Shown here: piece by piece, positions 1 to 12,265 of the stretch
Layout: each line of letters starts with the position of its first letter
Numbering within the stretch: position 1 is the stretch's first letter
Source of the DNA: Favolaschia claudopus
Lineage: Eukaryota; Basidiomycota; Agaricomycetes; Agaricales; Mycenaceae
Assembly: GCA_037176885.1 (NCBI GenBank)
Contig: JAWWNJ010000044.1
Span: 558,001-622,000 of the forward strand
Reading direction: 5' to 3'
Length of the DNA stretch: 64,000 nt
Made by a program: the position numbers and the translations under genes
The notes under the pieces: generated by a model
Seen by the model: the letters and a program-made list of their open reading frames with translations, nothing else
Database searches by the model: none
Told to the model about the DNA's origin: nothing

Positions 1-391
1 CGTGGGGTCGGGGGATCCCACGCCTGGACGAACCACCTCTCACAGAGACAGAACAACAAGCCCCGATATCATCGAGATTGACGATCCTGCACTGTCGTCG
101 CCCAGCGAGGCGAACTCGTCTCGGTGGGCGCCGCCGCAGACACTACAACCGCGCGCAGGCACGTCACGGGCTGCTGCTCAGTCGGGTATGGGGGCGAATA
201 CGAGGAGTAGGAGGGCGCCGGCGCAGAATGCGGCTGCGACGTCGTTGGGTGCGGGGAGCGGCGCTGCGGGGCCGTCCTCTGTATCCTCCTCCACCTCCAA
301 TGCCAGCGGCACGTCGTGGCGACGCTCGTCACAACAGTCGGAAGAACCGCCAACGCGGACGCGGACGCAGCGACGCGGGAGTCGACGGTGA
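1..391 (+). CDS. 3' end of an unknown gene (partial, runs off the left edge)
   Basis: An open frame enters from the left edge and stops at TGA 389-391. The roughly 129 visible residues are low complexity: rich in Ser, Ala, Thr and Arg, with an acidic patch (DIIEIDDPA) near residue 25 and an Arg-rich end (RTRTQRRGSRR). No domain can be recognised. The first codon in view is a GTG inside the frame, so the true start lies outside the window. The composition suits a disordered tail of a nuclear or regulatory protein, but that is inference. Confidence 0.45.
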   Translation, partial: VGSGDPTPGRTTSHRDRTTSPDIIEIDDPALSSPSEANSSRWAPPQTLQPRAGTSRAAAQSGMGANTRSRRAPAQNAAATSLGAGSGAAGPSSVSSSTSNASGTSWRRSSQQSEEPPTRTRTQRRGSRR

Positions 392-1750
392 CCGTTGTGC
401 GGTTTCCGTGTCTCTGTGTTACTTGTTCTTTGCTCTCGCTGGTGTACATACAATGGGTTTGGTGCTTTGGGGTATCTCCTCTACTCAACCACTACTTTCA
501 TGCGTGCCACGTACATACCGTTCAGACGTACCCTGTCGAATTCTCCCCAACTGTGTTTTTAGCTCTATCGCGTCGGTTTTCTGTTTTTCTGTACTTTCTT
601 ATGTTCTGACTATCGCGGAGTTGGCCTAATGAAGACATTCTCTATACTGGATCTGGCATGCGCTGTCGTTACTCTTTTGGGATGTTTCGTGCTGAAAAAA
701 AGTCAACGTGGTAGTACGTCCATTACAGCAGAGGCTCGGGAACCTCAACCAAATCGTGAATTGTCAATTTGTATACAACATGAATGAGCCGCGGCAGGAA
801 AATCAAACCGGGAACGTTCGACTGGCACGGCGGGATGGGGATTACCAGCGAGGTCGAAGTACGGTTCGGCTAGTGCAGGCAGGGTTGGAGAAATATCGCT
901 ACTCGCCGAAGGATGGGCTCCGTTGCGGAGGGGATTGGCAATAAGATTGATTGCCAGGCAATTGCCAGGAGGGACAACTAAGGAGAAGGCGCAAAATCGA
1001 TCTTCCTCTTTGCTTCCTCTCTTTGAGTTCTTCAGTTAGGAGATCTCCTGCAAAAGGTTCGCCGTGAGGAGGGCCGTCGAATGGGGCATTTCTCGAGCTG
1101 TGCGACGATGTAGTGAGCATTTTGCTTCAACAATACCAGCGACAATATTTTCGGGAAGCTTATACGCCTCCTTCAACTGTGGTGCCCTTCTTAATGCATG
1201 AACAAGCGGTGCCGGCGGCTGAAGAAGAGGAAGGAGGATGTAGGTGTTGTAATAGTTGAGCAGAGCCAGAAAAGACCTCTTGAGTCTTGAACGGTAAGAA
1301 AACCGCTGTTTCGCTCCTTGGCAAGGACGAATGGATGATTGGGGGAGTCTGTCGACCCGTTTACTGCCATTCAGAGAACACGAGACTCATCCGACTGTGC
1401 CCTCCAGAATTACGGTTTGTCGTAAGCTTTGAGGCTCATAGGGCATAGGGAATAGCAAGGATTTGAGATTGCCTCTAGGGAAGAAAAGAAAAACCTCCAA
1501 GGAACTTCAGAATCCTGGCATCCTAGGCTTTCGTAGTTGTTCAGCGTCTGGAGTCTCCAGTGCTGGCCTATTCCCGGACGGCGGTAAAAACGTCTGCCAG
1601 TGGTTGCAGGCTTTGAGGATTGGGTCAAAGCATGGAGCCACTTTGGAGCCTGGGAAATGACAGTTTGATGTCATCACTGCTCTTCATGGTTGAACGCAAC
1701 TTGGTCTTCAAGCTTCAACCCAAGTTCAGTTCAACCTGCTAAGTGAGAAG
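392..1750. other. Intergenic stretch, no gene seen
   Basis: No frame here is longer than about 90 codons, none resembles a known family, and no convincing repeat was seen. It holds the 3' flank of the left-edge gene and the upstream region of the Cdc4-like gene. Extra 5' exons of the Cdc4-like gene cannot be excluded. Confidence 0.5.
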
Positions 1751-3352
1751 ATGCAAAGCGGGTCCGATAGCTTCTCTATCGGCAATAAAAAGCTGACACC
1801 TCAACTCGTATTACATATCTTCTCATTTATCCCTTTCCCCGATGTCGCTCGCGCTTCCCAAGTCTCAAAATCATGGCGCTCTCTCATAGATGCCGATCCT
1901 AAACTATGGACATCGCTCCTCAAAACTTCCGGTATGCACTGGGGCTCCGACTCGGAGCAAGCATTCCTACGAGCCCACCAACGCCTCCCACACCCGCATA
2001 AATCCTTATTCCAATCGCGGTATCTTACACACATTCGCTGGTCTTCTTCTGCGTCACCAACACACCGCAGCTTTCCAGCCCACGGCAGCAGCGTCGTCAC
2101 TTGTCTAATTCTATCGCGTGGCCGCGTCATATCTGCCGCGGACGACCATTCCATTCACGTGTACGACCCTCTCGCGGGAGAGCTGCGTCTCGCACTGCAG
2201 GGGCACGAGGGCGGCGTTTGGGCGCTTGCCGCGACGGGTAACATCCTCGTGTCGGGATCGACCGATCGTACGGTGCGAATATGGGATTTGGTAACGGGGC
2301 GCTGCACGCATGTCTTTGGTGGCCATACGAGCACTGTAAGATGTTTAGCTATAGTGCAGCCTGAGTGGGTGGAGATGGAGGATGGGAGGAGAGAAAAATG
2401 GCCGAAGCGTGCATTGATTGTAACAGGCTCGCGGGATCATACCCTTCGCGTCTGGACATTGCCGAAGCCGCATGAGGCGGGATATTCATGTTTCGACGAG
2501 GGGGATCCTGATGTACGTTCTCCTCGCGTTTCTCTCCCCAATCTTTCTGATTTCTGTTTTGTTAAGGATGCGGATGATAACCCATATCATCGGTTGTTCC
2601 TCGAGGGCCACGATCACGCTGTTCGTGCTCTGGCGGCGCGTGGACGCACCCTCATCTCTGGCTCATACGACTGTACTGTTCGCGTCTGGGATCTAGTGAC
2701 TGGCGATTGCAAGTGGGTATTAGTGGGACACACGCAGAAGGGTACGACACATCTTCCTCATCTCTAGCCTCATTGCTCAATCAGTTTTTTCACGATCTCA
2801 GTATACAGCGTTGTTCTTGATATCCCACGACAACAAGCTTGTTCTGGTTCTATGGATGGCACCGTACGGATCTGGGACCTCAAAACGGGTCGCTGTGCGC
2901 ATACGCTGACGGGACACACCTCCCTCGTCGGCCTGCTTGGACTGTCACCACGCACCCTCGTCAGCGCCGCCGCCGACTCCACACTCCGTGTCTGGGACCC
3001 TGAAACTGGTGTACTTCTACATACGCTTGCAGAACACACGGGCCCGATAACCTGTTTCCAGCATGACGAGTTAAAAGCTCTGAGCGGGAGCGATGGGACG
3101 CTCAAGTTGTGGGATTTACGAGACGGGAGCGTGACGAGGGATCTGTTGACGGGGATTGTGGGTGTGTGGCAGGTGGCGTTTGAGGGGCGGTGGTGCGTCG
3201 CGGCGAGCAATGAGCTGCGGGCGGGGAAGGAGCAGACTGTATTGCATGTGTGGGACTTCGCAGAGGAGGGGGAGACTTGGGTCGGAGAGCCGCCAGGGGG
3301 AGTGTATGATGTTAGTGATGTCGAGGGGAGCGGGGATGAGGAGGATGACTGA
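1751..3352 (+). CDS. CDC4: F-box/WD40 protein, Cdc4/Pop1/Fbw7-like SCF substrate receptor
   Basis: Two exons, 1751-2741 and 2802-3352, give 513 aa; the 60-nt intron joins HTQK to VYSVVLD in frame. An F-box begins at residue 15 (LTPQLVLHIFSFIPFPDV). A run of WD40 blades follows, with signatures such as GSTDRTVRIWDL, GSYDCTVRVWDL, GSMDGTVRIWDL and AAADSTLRVWD. The order of blades and the phrases GHxGGVW and GHTSTVRCL resemble Cdc4/Fbw7. In this family the F-box binds Skp1 and the propeller binds phosphodegrons, so that SCF ubiquitinates cell-cycle regulators. The C-terminus is acidic (GSGDEEDD). The N-terminal region before the F-box is much shorter than in yeast Cdc4, so upstream exons may be missing or the protein may be a short relative. 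A Met30/sconB-type receptor is the alternative. Confidence 0.85.
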
Positions 3353-4559
3353 GGATGACTGAGGTCATGCGTATGTACAGGTATGTTTCTTCTGTTATGA
3401 GTCTGACTCGCACAAAAGGCACTTACTAGACGCCCAACAGATGCCAGAAACGACGGAATCTCCAGGTTGCCTCAGAGATTACCTTCGAAACCTTTCTCAC
3501 CAGCGAAACGTATTGGGATGGCCGACTGCCGTATTTACTCACATATTTTCCCAGTTCAGTGGATTGACGAACGGTACGGTGCGGGGGGCTTCTTCCGTGC
3601 TGAAAGAGACGTGATGCATACAACCTCTTCTCATGTGTCCAGTCGGGTCTCCTCCTCCTGGTGCGGGACACCTCGTTAGCCTAACCAGCAAGTGGCTTCC
3701 AAGGATGCGACATCAATTCGGCATGCACGTTCAATATCACCGGACACCAAGTCGTTGACCCATTTGCGACACGAAAAGGCGTCAATATGCTTCATGGTTA
3801 GATTCGTGGTCCCGTCGCTCATCTTCAACTGAGTCTTCGTTTACGTGTGGCACTTAGATCTGCGGTTCCGTTATGAGATTGCGAGAGTGAAGAGATCTTG
3901 TGCGGAGTTATTTTTGGGATTTAGCCTCGCAGAAAACCTGCAGGTGCTTGTCGTATCGCTGGACGACGAGTCACTCATATTCGACAACCAGGGCGAAAAG
4001 GATCCAGTTTGAGAATTTTGTAATACAGTAAGTAGCCAGGACATTTCGCGCAGGAACTTATGATGCAGCTTTGAACCTGTACACTCTGTGAGCTGAGAGT
4101 TACTAGGAACCTGATGATCTTTCAAGTTGAGATCGCGCACTGTAGGGTTCAAGTTTCAACGGCTTGTGATGATCGATGACCGCTCATCACAGAGTATTGA
4201 TTTCAACCGTGGGAAGTTGAGAATTGAACTGTAGCACAAACTCGACGAAGACGTGTTCTATGATACTAAGGTAGGCGGATATACTACGTAGAACTATTGA
4301 GAAGTTGTTTGCGCTGACATTGAGTCTAAGCTATCTGGGAATTTTACGAGTTCAAAGGATTATCACAAATTCACAATACCGAATTGATACCGAACACCGC
4401 CGAATTCTCCTCCTTCAACCTCAAATTGACGATTCGGAATGACAATTGGGTAAAAAATAGGGTAGCTCAAAGTATCAATATGGGAATCTGGGAAGATATT
4501 CTACCGAGGCATAAGTGTGGTATATATATGTACTCAGTATATAGTGCAGTATGCCATCA
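3353..4559. other. Intergenic stretch, partly inside the tandem duplication
   Basis: No gene recognised in 3353-4400. From about 4395 to 4559 the sequence resembles the 3' flank of the next copy (about 5815-6017); both contain the phrase TTCAACCTCAAATTG. The tandem duplication therefore includes at least 150 bp of downstream DNA. Confidence 0.5.
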
Positions 4560-5676
4560 TCACGAATCGGAATAAAATCTGGGAACTTCATCGTCTTGCA
4601 CGCCGTATTCTGCTCTCCAGATGTCCTCTACAACCTTCAAAACCTCGCTGCTGACATCCGACCAAGTCCCGTCGTCCAATTCCTCCTCTGAAATGTATAC
4701 AACGTCGAACCGATCTCCAACCCAATCTCCACGATGAAGAGGACCCTCGTAAGGCGTGGAGGTCGAAGGATCCGACGAGAGGCATATGCGAGTGACCAAT
4801 ACCTCACCGAAGTAGACATCTGCGAAGATGTTCTTGTGAGGCTCATACGCCTCCTTCAAATCTAGCAATGCTTCATAGCGCACGTAGATTCGGCGAGAAA
4901 GATTTCGAAGGATGGGCCAACTCGAAGGCGGCGGCGGCAGAGGCGGTTCATGCAGGAGGTGATGGATGATGTGGATCTTGTCCCATCCACATCGTTCGAA
5001 AAACCTTGCGAGGGGACACACGAGGCTGAAAAGACTCGAAGTAACCTGGCGATATGGATAATTGTAGAGCGTGGGTTCTTCTTCCGAGTCCCGTCGGTCA
5101 CGGTGCGCTATGAATTTATCTCGTTGGCTAGGTGTTAAGAGGTTCTCCGGGATGTCTTCATTTTTAAGGTAGTCTCCAACGCAGATGATGCGGCAGCCCA
5201 CCCAGTTCGGTCTGCAGGGCATAAATATTTCCATGACCCGGTGATACAGCGTCGAGCGTCCGATCTCCCAGAAGGCCTGGCAGGTGGTGGCAAGACAGAG
5301 AACGTGATCAAACTTTCTCAAATACGAGAATACTTCGCATATCAGTTCCACCGGAAGGTTGATCAGCGAGAGTGTGTCGGAGCTGCATATGGAAAACGTG
5401 CATTAGCGTTCCGCAAACTGTTTCTTTACAGCATCCTTACCGCTGAACCGCTCTTTGAGGAAGACGAAGTTTGATCGAGGGTTCCCCAGAATTGATGAGA
5501 TCTCCGGGTTTGTAAGGATGGACAATCACATCGCGCGGGGGTTTGTCACAGATTTCGAGGCACACCGCAAGGCTGTCGAGACTCCTTCCATCGAAAAGAA
5601 ATTCTCCTAGTTTTCCCCAGTGTCCCACCAAGGATTCAGATTTGTCGAGATTTACCAGCTTCCAGTACTGGCCCAT
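4560..5676 (-). CDS. F-box-like protein of the basidiomycete MGQYW family, tandem copy 1
   Basis: Exons 5676-5441 and 5382-4560 give 352 aa. Exon 1 starts with the family opening MGQYWKLVNLDKSES. The intron has GTAAGG/GCAG ends and is phase 2. Exon 2 opens with an F-box-like helix pair (LPVELICEVFSYL, then LATTCQAFWEIG). Downstream are a basic/acidic linker and a conserved tail with GDWVGDRFDVVYI. In mushroom genomes such proteins occur in large numbers and are presumed Skp1 adaptors; the substrate is unknown. The next gene upstream in transcription order is a close paralogue in the same orientation. The ATG is fixed by the family start and by lack of an earlier in-frame Met. Confidence 0.75.
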
Positions 5677-6017
5677 TCTTTAAGCCTAAAGGTATAGAGT
5701 GTATAGCGGTGCAGAAAGCTCTGTGTATCAGTGGCAAGATGAGGGTGGTAAGAACTTCGCCAAGTTGTGGTTGAAAGAGAAGTGGCCTGAAGTGGCAAAT
5801 TGATGCCGTCACAGCACTGCCGAATCCTCCATTGTTCAAACGTTCAACCTCAAATTGGCGGTTCGAATGGCAATTGGCTAGAACAATCGTGTAGCTGAAA
5901 ATATCACTATGCATACAATAAATCTGAGTTCAAACATTTTACTGAATTGTGGATGTTCAGTATACGGTACAGGATGGGTCCAGGATAAGTATTGTCATAT
6001 AACTATGTGTGCCAGTA
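5677..6017. promoter_or_regulatory. Spacer between the tandem F-box copies
   Basis: 341 bp holding the upstream region of copy 1 and the 3' flank of copy 2. The part near 5730-5790 (GGGTGGTAAG, then CCAAGTTGTGGTTG) resembles the upstream region of copy 2 near 7150-7215, so promoters as well as coding sequence were duplicated. No TATA box stands out. Confidence 0.4.
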
Positions 6018-7109
6018 TTACGAATAGAATCTGGGGACATCGTCTTTGACTCGGTACTCCGCTCTCCAGATGTCCTCTACAACCTTCAGAACTTCGCTGC
6101 TTACATCCGACCAAGTCCCGTCGTCCAATTCCTCCTCTGGAATATATACAACGTCAAACCGATCTCCAACCCAATCTCCACGATGAAGAGGACCCTCATA
6201 AGGCGTGGAGGTCGAAGGATCCGACGAGAGGCATATGCGAGTGAGCAACACCTCACCGAAGCCGACATCCGCAAAGATGTTCTTGTAAGGCTCATACGCC
6301 TCCTTCAAATCCAGTAATGCTTCATAGTGCACGTAGATCCGGCGAGAGAGGTTTCGAAGGATGGGCAAATTCGAGGGGGGTGGCGGTAGAGGCGGTCCAT
6401 GCAGGAGGTGAGAGATAACATGGATCTTGTCCCATCCATATCGGTTGCAAAACTCATAAATGGTAGGCTTGATGTTGAAATAGCTCCGAACAACATCGTG
6501 AAATGGATAGTTGTAGAGCGAGGAATCTTCGTGCCGTAGATGCTCGATGAATTTATCTCGTTCGCCTGATGTCAAGAGGTTCTCCGGGATGTCTTTCATG
6601 TCAAGGTAGTCTCCGACGCAGATGATACGGCAGCCCATCCAGTTCTGTCGGCAGGACATAAATATTTTCATGAGCCGGAGATACAGCGTCGGGCGTCCGA
6701 TCTCCCAGAAGGCCTGGCAGGTGGTGGCAAGACAGAGAACGTGATCAACCTTCCTCAAATACGAGAACACCTCGCATATCAATTCCACCGGAAGATGGAT
6801 CAGCGAAGGTTTTTCGGAACTACATATGGGAAGCTCGTTTCAGTGCGCGAAAACTGGATCTCTTCAACACTCTCACCGTTGAACCGCTCTTTGAGGAAAA
6901 CAAAGTTCGATCGACTCTCTGCCAGAGTTGATGAGATCTCCGGGTTTGTAAGGGTGGACAATCACGTCGCGCGGGGGTTTGTCGTACGCTTCGAGACTGT
7001 CAGCAAGAGGGTCGAGACTCCCTCCATCGAAAAGAAATATTCCCAGTTGGCCCCAACATCCGAAACTTTCGTTGTTGTCGAGGTTCACGAGCCTCCAGTA
7101 CTGACCCAT
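6018..7109 (-). CDS. F-box-like protein of the basidiomycete MGQYW family, tandem copy 2
   Basis: Exons 7109-6877 and 6819-6018 give 344 aa, with the intron at the same place and phase as copy 1. It starts MGQYWRLVNLDNNESFG. The F-box-like segment (LPVELICEVFSYLRKVDHV) and the last 100 or so residues are nearly the same as copy 1. The middle (about residues 165-205) is not: copy 1 reads EEEPTLYNYPYRQVTSS and copy 2 reads HEDSSLYNYPFHDVVRS, followed by unrelated stretches before both return to GWDKIH. The stops of the two copies lie 1,458 bp apart. Function is inferred only: Skp1-binding adaptor, target unknown. Confidence 0.75.
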
Positions 7110-7599
7110 TAATTCGGTAATGGATGAAGATCGTTTACAGCGATGCTTGAATGCTCTGAGTGTGGGTGGCAAGGTGTGAGTGGCAAGTGTGGTGCGTGCA
7201 AGGTTGTGGTTGGAAGCAAACAATGTTCGATATTTGTTTGGACTGATATCTTCGGATCACTCGGCATCTCGGACTACCGATCGGCGATCGCAACGACAAC
7301 TTGAGTTACTTGACCACTTGCGACTATGAACTTGCACTGTCTCAGTGTCTGCGGCAGTCTGTCTGCCTGCCACTCAAAAAAAGGGAGCTATACTCACCGC
7401 CGCTGCCAGAAGCTCAACAGGTTGAAGCAGTCACAATGCACACAAAATCACAGTGGGTCCGTGCGATGTGCGCGAAATCAAATGAATGTCATACGATGAT
7501 CTGCGTTAACCAGGCTATATCAATCCCACGAAGATCAGCGAGGTTGTTTTGAGATCCCTTTTCCTCTCTCTCGACGAATCCCTCAAGAAAACGACCGAC
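7110..7599. promoter_or_regulatory. Divergent intergenic region between F-box copy 2 and secreted protein A
   Basis: 490 bp separating two genes transcribed away from each other. No clear TATA box is seen next to either ATG. Nothing coding recognised. Confidence 0.35.
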
Positions 7600-8308
7600 A
7601 TGTCCCGCATCCTTGCCATTTTTGTTGCAGCCATCTCCCTGTTCTCTTGTTCGTTACTTGTCATCTTCAAGACTTCAACCCGAAACATCTACTGAGCTTT
7701 TTCTTTCATTCAGATGTCGTTGCGGACTCCGAGAACACTATCATCGTCCCCTTCGCTGACCCGCAAGCGATAAGCGCCGATATTCTCGGTGTAGACTCAA
7801 AAGGACGAACAACCTGGCAGCTTCGTCAAGGTGCCTATACTGGGACATGGACGGACCCACAGGGCAGCTTCCCCGGTACCGGTACGCATCACCTGGAGCT
7901 TCTCGCGTCGATGCTGACGTCCTTCGTTCTTCAGCTACTTTGGTCGAAGGCGCGGACTACGCATCCTTCACATACGTCGTAAAGGACGGCGAAGGAGACT
8001 TTGCCGTCGCCGGCGAATGCACCTATCAAGACGGAAATGTCCAAATTTGCACCGTTGCGCGCAGTGTGGGCACCGAGGCCGGTACGGCGGTGGAGACTGA
8101 TACGGTCGCACCGTTCGGTGTTCAGGTCGCCGCAACAGGCGCACCCGCAAGCCAAAGCAACTCCGCCTCAGCCTCCGGCCCGTCTGGATCTGTGCCATCC
8201 GGAAGCTCCCCTGCACCCACGGGCGCGCCGCCCAACTCATCCGGCCGTACCTCCGCTTCAGGATTCGGCGTGCTTGCAGCCCTTCTCTTGGCGTCTCATT
8301 TCGTCTGA
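7600..8308 (+). CDS. Small secreted, probably GPI-anchored protein, paralogue A
   Basis: Exons 7600-7648, 7714-7881 and 7935-8308 give 196 aa. Residues 1-20 (MSRILAIFVAAISLFS, then YVVAD across the intron) form a signal peptide with a likely VVA-type cut. The mature part has IIVPFADPQAISADILGVD, a TWQLRQG.YTGTW motif and ATLVEGADYASFTYVV. The last 60 residues are Ser/Pro/Gly-rich and end in a hydrophobic run (FGVLAALLLASHFV), as in GPI-anchor signals. Four Cys are present in the full protein region around ECTY and QICTV and the signal peptide. The family is not one I can name. A paralogue with the same intron positions and the same sequence order lies on the other strand at 14774-15534. Confidence 0.7.
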
Positions 8309-9811
8309 AATGATTTCCCCCGCCTCGAGATTCCACGACAAAACTTACCGCTCCGGCTCCCGCTCTCTTGATGTACTACTCTCGTTCACTCACTGATACG
8401 CTCATTAACTGCCATTTGGCACGCCTTTACTTGATTTGTTCTGCGAAAGTAAGCTTTAACGAAGCACGTCTTCGGTAGGTCTCGCAACGCGTGTCTGCGA
8501 TTGGTCCAGGATTCTTCGGCACGACTACAAGCACCCGGGCACTGAAATGGCACTGCAATGTGAACGGATAGTGACTCGAACATATTTGTGTTGTTTCGAG
8601 TGAACCTCGTTTTGAAACGGATCCAGTCTCGGACATTATCGTGGCCCACCTATGATCATTTCAATCTAGTGCGTTGCGTTTATGTGCTCAAACTGGGATC
8701 AATACATCCATTTTCAATTGAAAGACAATAGAGACAGATTTAACTCTTCCGCCAATTTAGGATTCAACTCATTCAGACCTATCTTGCTGCTTCTCCCCGG
8801 AGCGTCGATCTTCCATCCGCTGCACAATAACCGTCGAAACACCGCATACGAGTTTCAACTCTATCGCCGACACCGCTTCCTTGTTCATTCAACCTTTTCG
8901 TACGACTATCGATCATATCCGGTTGCCCTCTGCCCTCGTAGTTGGCTGAATAGGGAAAGCAGACGGCGGCATTCGCTACAAGTCCAAGTCAGTTCGACGC
9001 TCGTGTGTTCATTAATGTTCAATAATCTCTACTGGTCGCTCATCATGGCCGAGTGCCCATGGCGCACTGAGGGCTAGAGAGGGGTGATGTGAGTCCAAAT
9101 GCTGCCATTGATGGCCTCGCCACGAACTACAATGGCTATGTTGGGTGCTGGGCGTTGAGTCTGAGCTTTGATTTCCGGCGGCGTTCTCGCTCGCTCGTGG
9201 CACATAATGCATCAACGCAACGTCCGACAGGGTTCTCGCATAGTTGACGTCCGATTAAAACCTCAGATTAGGTTGTTTATCCCATTCGAACGACAATTAA
9301 GCAGCAACCATGTTCTATCGGACATTGGGAGTTTCATGTCCGAACAAAGCCGGTGTACTTTACTCAAATGGTTATGTAATCGCCGTGTTTCTCTGTGACT
9401 CACCATTTTCTTCTTGCTATCTACGCCAAATCTACGCGACTTGACGCGTTCCAATTCCTAGTTGGCGCCCACAAGTCCTAGTCTTTCTTGGGTTCTTCTG
9501 ACTCCGGTCTCTAATGACCCAGATTATGACTGATTCTAGGCCCCAAAAGGATGAGCAGCTGCCACGAACGCCTCGCGGAGACCACGTTCTTTGATGTTAT
9601 CCACGAATTGACTTTCTGATAATCCGGGCCATTTCGGCGGAGTATCCATCGCCTTACCCCGGCAGAACGTTCCCAGTCAACAAAGGGGTCTTCTTGTTCC
9701 TAAGTATAAAAGCAGACAGCCGAAGAACTGGGTCGTCTTCTTCTTTGGTCAGGACCGACCAAACTCTCGACCCATTCCTCCTCCTTTGTCTCCTGGGACC
9801 CACATCCTGCC
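8309..9811. other. Intergenic stretch, no gene seen
   Basis: About 1.5 kb with only short unrelated frames on both strands. The right end holds the upstream region of the proline-rich gene, including a TATA-like box listed separately. Confidence 0.45.
9705..9711 (+). promoter_or_regulatory. TATA-like box of the proline-rich gene
   Basis: TATAAAA lies about 100 bp upstream of the ATG at 9812. A pyrimidine-rich stretch (TCGTCTTCTTCTTTGG) lies between them, as is common near fungal transcription starts. Confidence 0.4.
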
Positions 9812-11148
9812 ATGACGGAATATACCACCTCGTCTCAGGCTCTACGCGATTATCTTTCAAGCAAAGAAAGAACAAGACATTGGGTTCATAATCGCATACC
9901 AGCGTCGAATGAATTCTACTCTCCGAATATTGCCCCTTCTATTCTCAATGACCCAGACTATGTCCCCGCGCCGCCTTCAGATGCCGGTAGCACCCATTCT
10001 GTACCTCCGAAGATGGTCCTCAGGTACAACGATGGTAGAGCAGACGAGCCTATCTACCACGGAGATGCGAATGCTGCGCCTTTGAAAAGAGGTGGATCCA
10101 AGCTGCGCCCACACGACTCTTTGCGGTCACAGACGTTACCCACACACCGTCCCAGATCCGGGTCGCAAGGAGCACCACGTGGTCCCGAGCAAATTCGCAT
10201 ATTGCCATCTCACGCCGTCGACGCCCCACGTTCAGCAGCGCCCTCGCAAACACGCTCCAAGTCGCTGCCCAGAAATGTGCATTCGCATATGCAGGACCCG
10301 CTGATTGAACACCCGCTGCCCCCGCCCTCGCACCACCACAGCATTTCGGCCGGTGGTGTGGGGCTTCCCGGACCTCTCCCGCTTCCTCGCGCAGGTCCTT
10401 TGGTTTCATTTGCGCCGCCTCCGCCACAACCGTGGCCAAATCATGGGGGGTCCCTCGGTCGTCGTCATGCTCCGCCCCCCATTGTGTATGCTCCTTCTCA
10501 CCGCTCGAGGCCGCATTACGCTCCTCCGGTTATGTATACACATCCTCCAAAAATGGGCCCGAACGGGATGATTTACAGTCATTCAGCGCCTGTACCGACC
10601 TCTCACCACATCCCGACACCATACCCGTCTGCGCCATCGCATATGTCATCGGTTGATGAAGGACGGGCGTCTGGCTCCAGTTACCCTCATAGGCACGATC
10701 GATCGCGATCTCACGCCGGTCCAGAGAGACCTTCGAGCCCTGCCTCGTCCACATCTTCGTTTAGCAGCAATGATTCGGGTAGTACGTACTACGTCATGCC
10801 CACAGGCCGCCAAAAGGTCCACGTTATCGTAAGTGACGCGCCGTCGCTGCCTCGCGCCTCCGTTGAAGACTCATCGTCATCCCCGCTACGCAGCACACGC
10901 CCGATACGACCGCCTCCCTCCATACTACGTCGTCCGCTTCCCATTCCCCCACATCACCCAACTCCTTGAAGAAGCAGCCGCTGTTCCAGCGCTTGCTCGG
11001 GTTCGCGGAAAAACGTGTGCGGTTGTTTTCGTCTTCTGGTGGCGATTCGCCTCGCGGTTCGCTACGCGGGGGCAGACGCCTTCAACGGCGGCATTCAACC
11101 GGTGGATCTGCCAGCCGGCGAAGCAGAAGCGCACCGCCCGGGGAATAG
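9812..11148 (+). CDS. Proline- and serine-rich protein of unknown function
   Basis: Exons 9812-10828 and 10894-11148 give 423 aa. The 65-nt intron (GTAAGT to CGCAG) is needed: without it the frame ends in a proline-rich tail. With it the reading continues as SPTSPNSLKKQPLFQRLLGF and ends in RSRSAPPGE. The N-terminus (MTEYTTSSQALRDYLSSKER) looks folded or helical. Residues 60-300 are low complexity with many Pro, His and Ser. A short Ser/Thr region with YYVMPTGRQKVHVI comes just before the intron, followed by a basic C-terminal segment. No domain is recognised. The composition suggests a disordered cytoplasmic or nuclear scaffold, which is inference. Confidence 0.65.
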
Positions 11149-12265
11149 GATACGATAACGTTGTCAGTCACATCTCATTTGCTGCTTCACCCTCTTTCAT
11201 CTCGCGAAAACCCTGTCCATCTCGATCACTCTCATTACTTCCAGCCCTGACTCTTCCCAGAATCCGCTCCTCTCTGGATACACGTCCCATTCCACTACCC
11301 TACTCATTTCCATGGATGGTCCTACTTTTTTCATTGGAAATTCCCGCTGTCCCTCCGCACAATTGTCTAGTAAAGCCAAAAATAATGTAACATGAAACGC
11401 AGGTCACCTGTGCTGTGAAACGTAGTCGCTTAGAGTTCGATGTCGCACGAGTGATTTAATAGAACAACAATTGACTGCAGCTGATCGAGGATAATGACTG
11501 GCGAGCGGAACGGGGATCAGGCTGCCAAGGTTCCAATCTACGGCTTGCAATAATGGACGGATTTTAGGCTTTGATTTTCCGTGTCCAAAATGAATGGCTG
11601 TGCGTACAGTACTTCAGAGTGTCACGATTTCGAGGTCGCGCCTCAGCGCTCAGCCCTGGCAGGAGTTTGGTGGCCCAATGTTTGATGCTTCGGAAGGAGA
11701 TAGTTGGAACGCCGCGAGTCTCTTCATTTCACTGCCGCCTGATGTATACAACCTTCATATTCTCCGATGAGCAGCTTAATCCCCGCCAAGATTGAGGCAT
11801 TCCCTCCCCACAAATGTGCATCTGTGAGAATTCGAGGGCTCGAGATTAACAGTCAAATGACTCATGAGAGAGAATCTGAATTGAATATGAGAGTAACGCA
11901 TCGTACGAATCATGACATTCAGACGCATTTGCGGCCATACCAACTACAGTAAGCACCAAATGAGAAATGGAAGCGGAAATGAGTGACAATTCAACTGAAT
12001 TGACATGAAAATTCAGAATCTCCCTCCCATTGCCGAACTCCGTCGAATCTCTCTTTTGCTTCATGGGCGGGTGATCACTTTGGCAAAATCGTCCACATGT
12101 TGAAAGGCGGCAAGTCCCTGGCCCAATTTGGGAATTGAAGAAAGGCGCATCATCCCCATCACCTCAAAATGGTTCTATCATTTCCTTACTGGGTGCTAGA
12201 GCGTCTAAAGGCAAAGGAAATAGGATTAACGCCCATCGCAAGGCTATAAACGAGGCCGTTCTTGT
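11149..12265. other. Convergent intergenic stretch, no gene seen
   Basis: 1.1 kb between the 3' ends of the proline-rich gene and the arylsulfatase. Frames here are short and unrelated to anything recognised. Confidence 0.4.

Noticed and set aside
69..629. Several long frames on both strands over the left-edge gene
   Set aside because: They are frame shadows of the G/C-rich coding end at 2-391; their translations are Arg/His/Pro-rich and lack structure.
10833..11390. A 185-codon plus-strand frame overlapping the end of the proline-rich gene
   Set aside because: The alternative reading through the 65-nt intron gives a coherent Ser/Lys/Arg-rich end with a proper stop; the long frame is its shadow.
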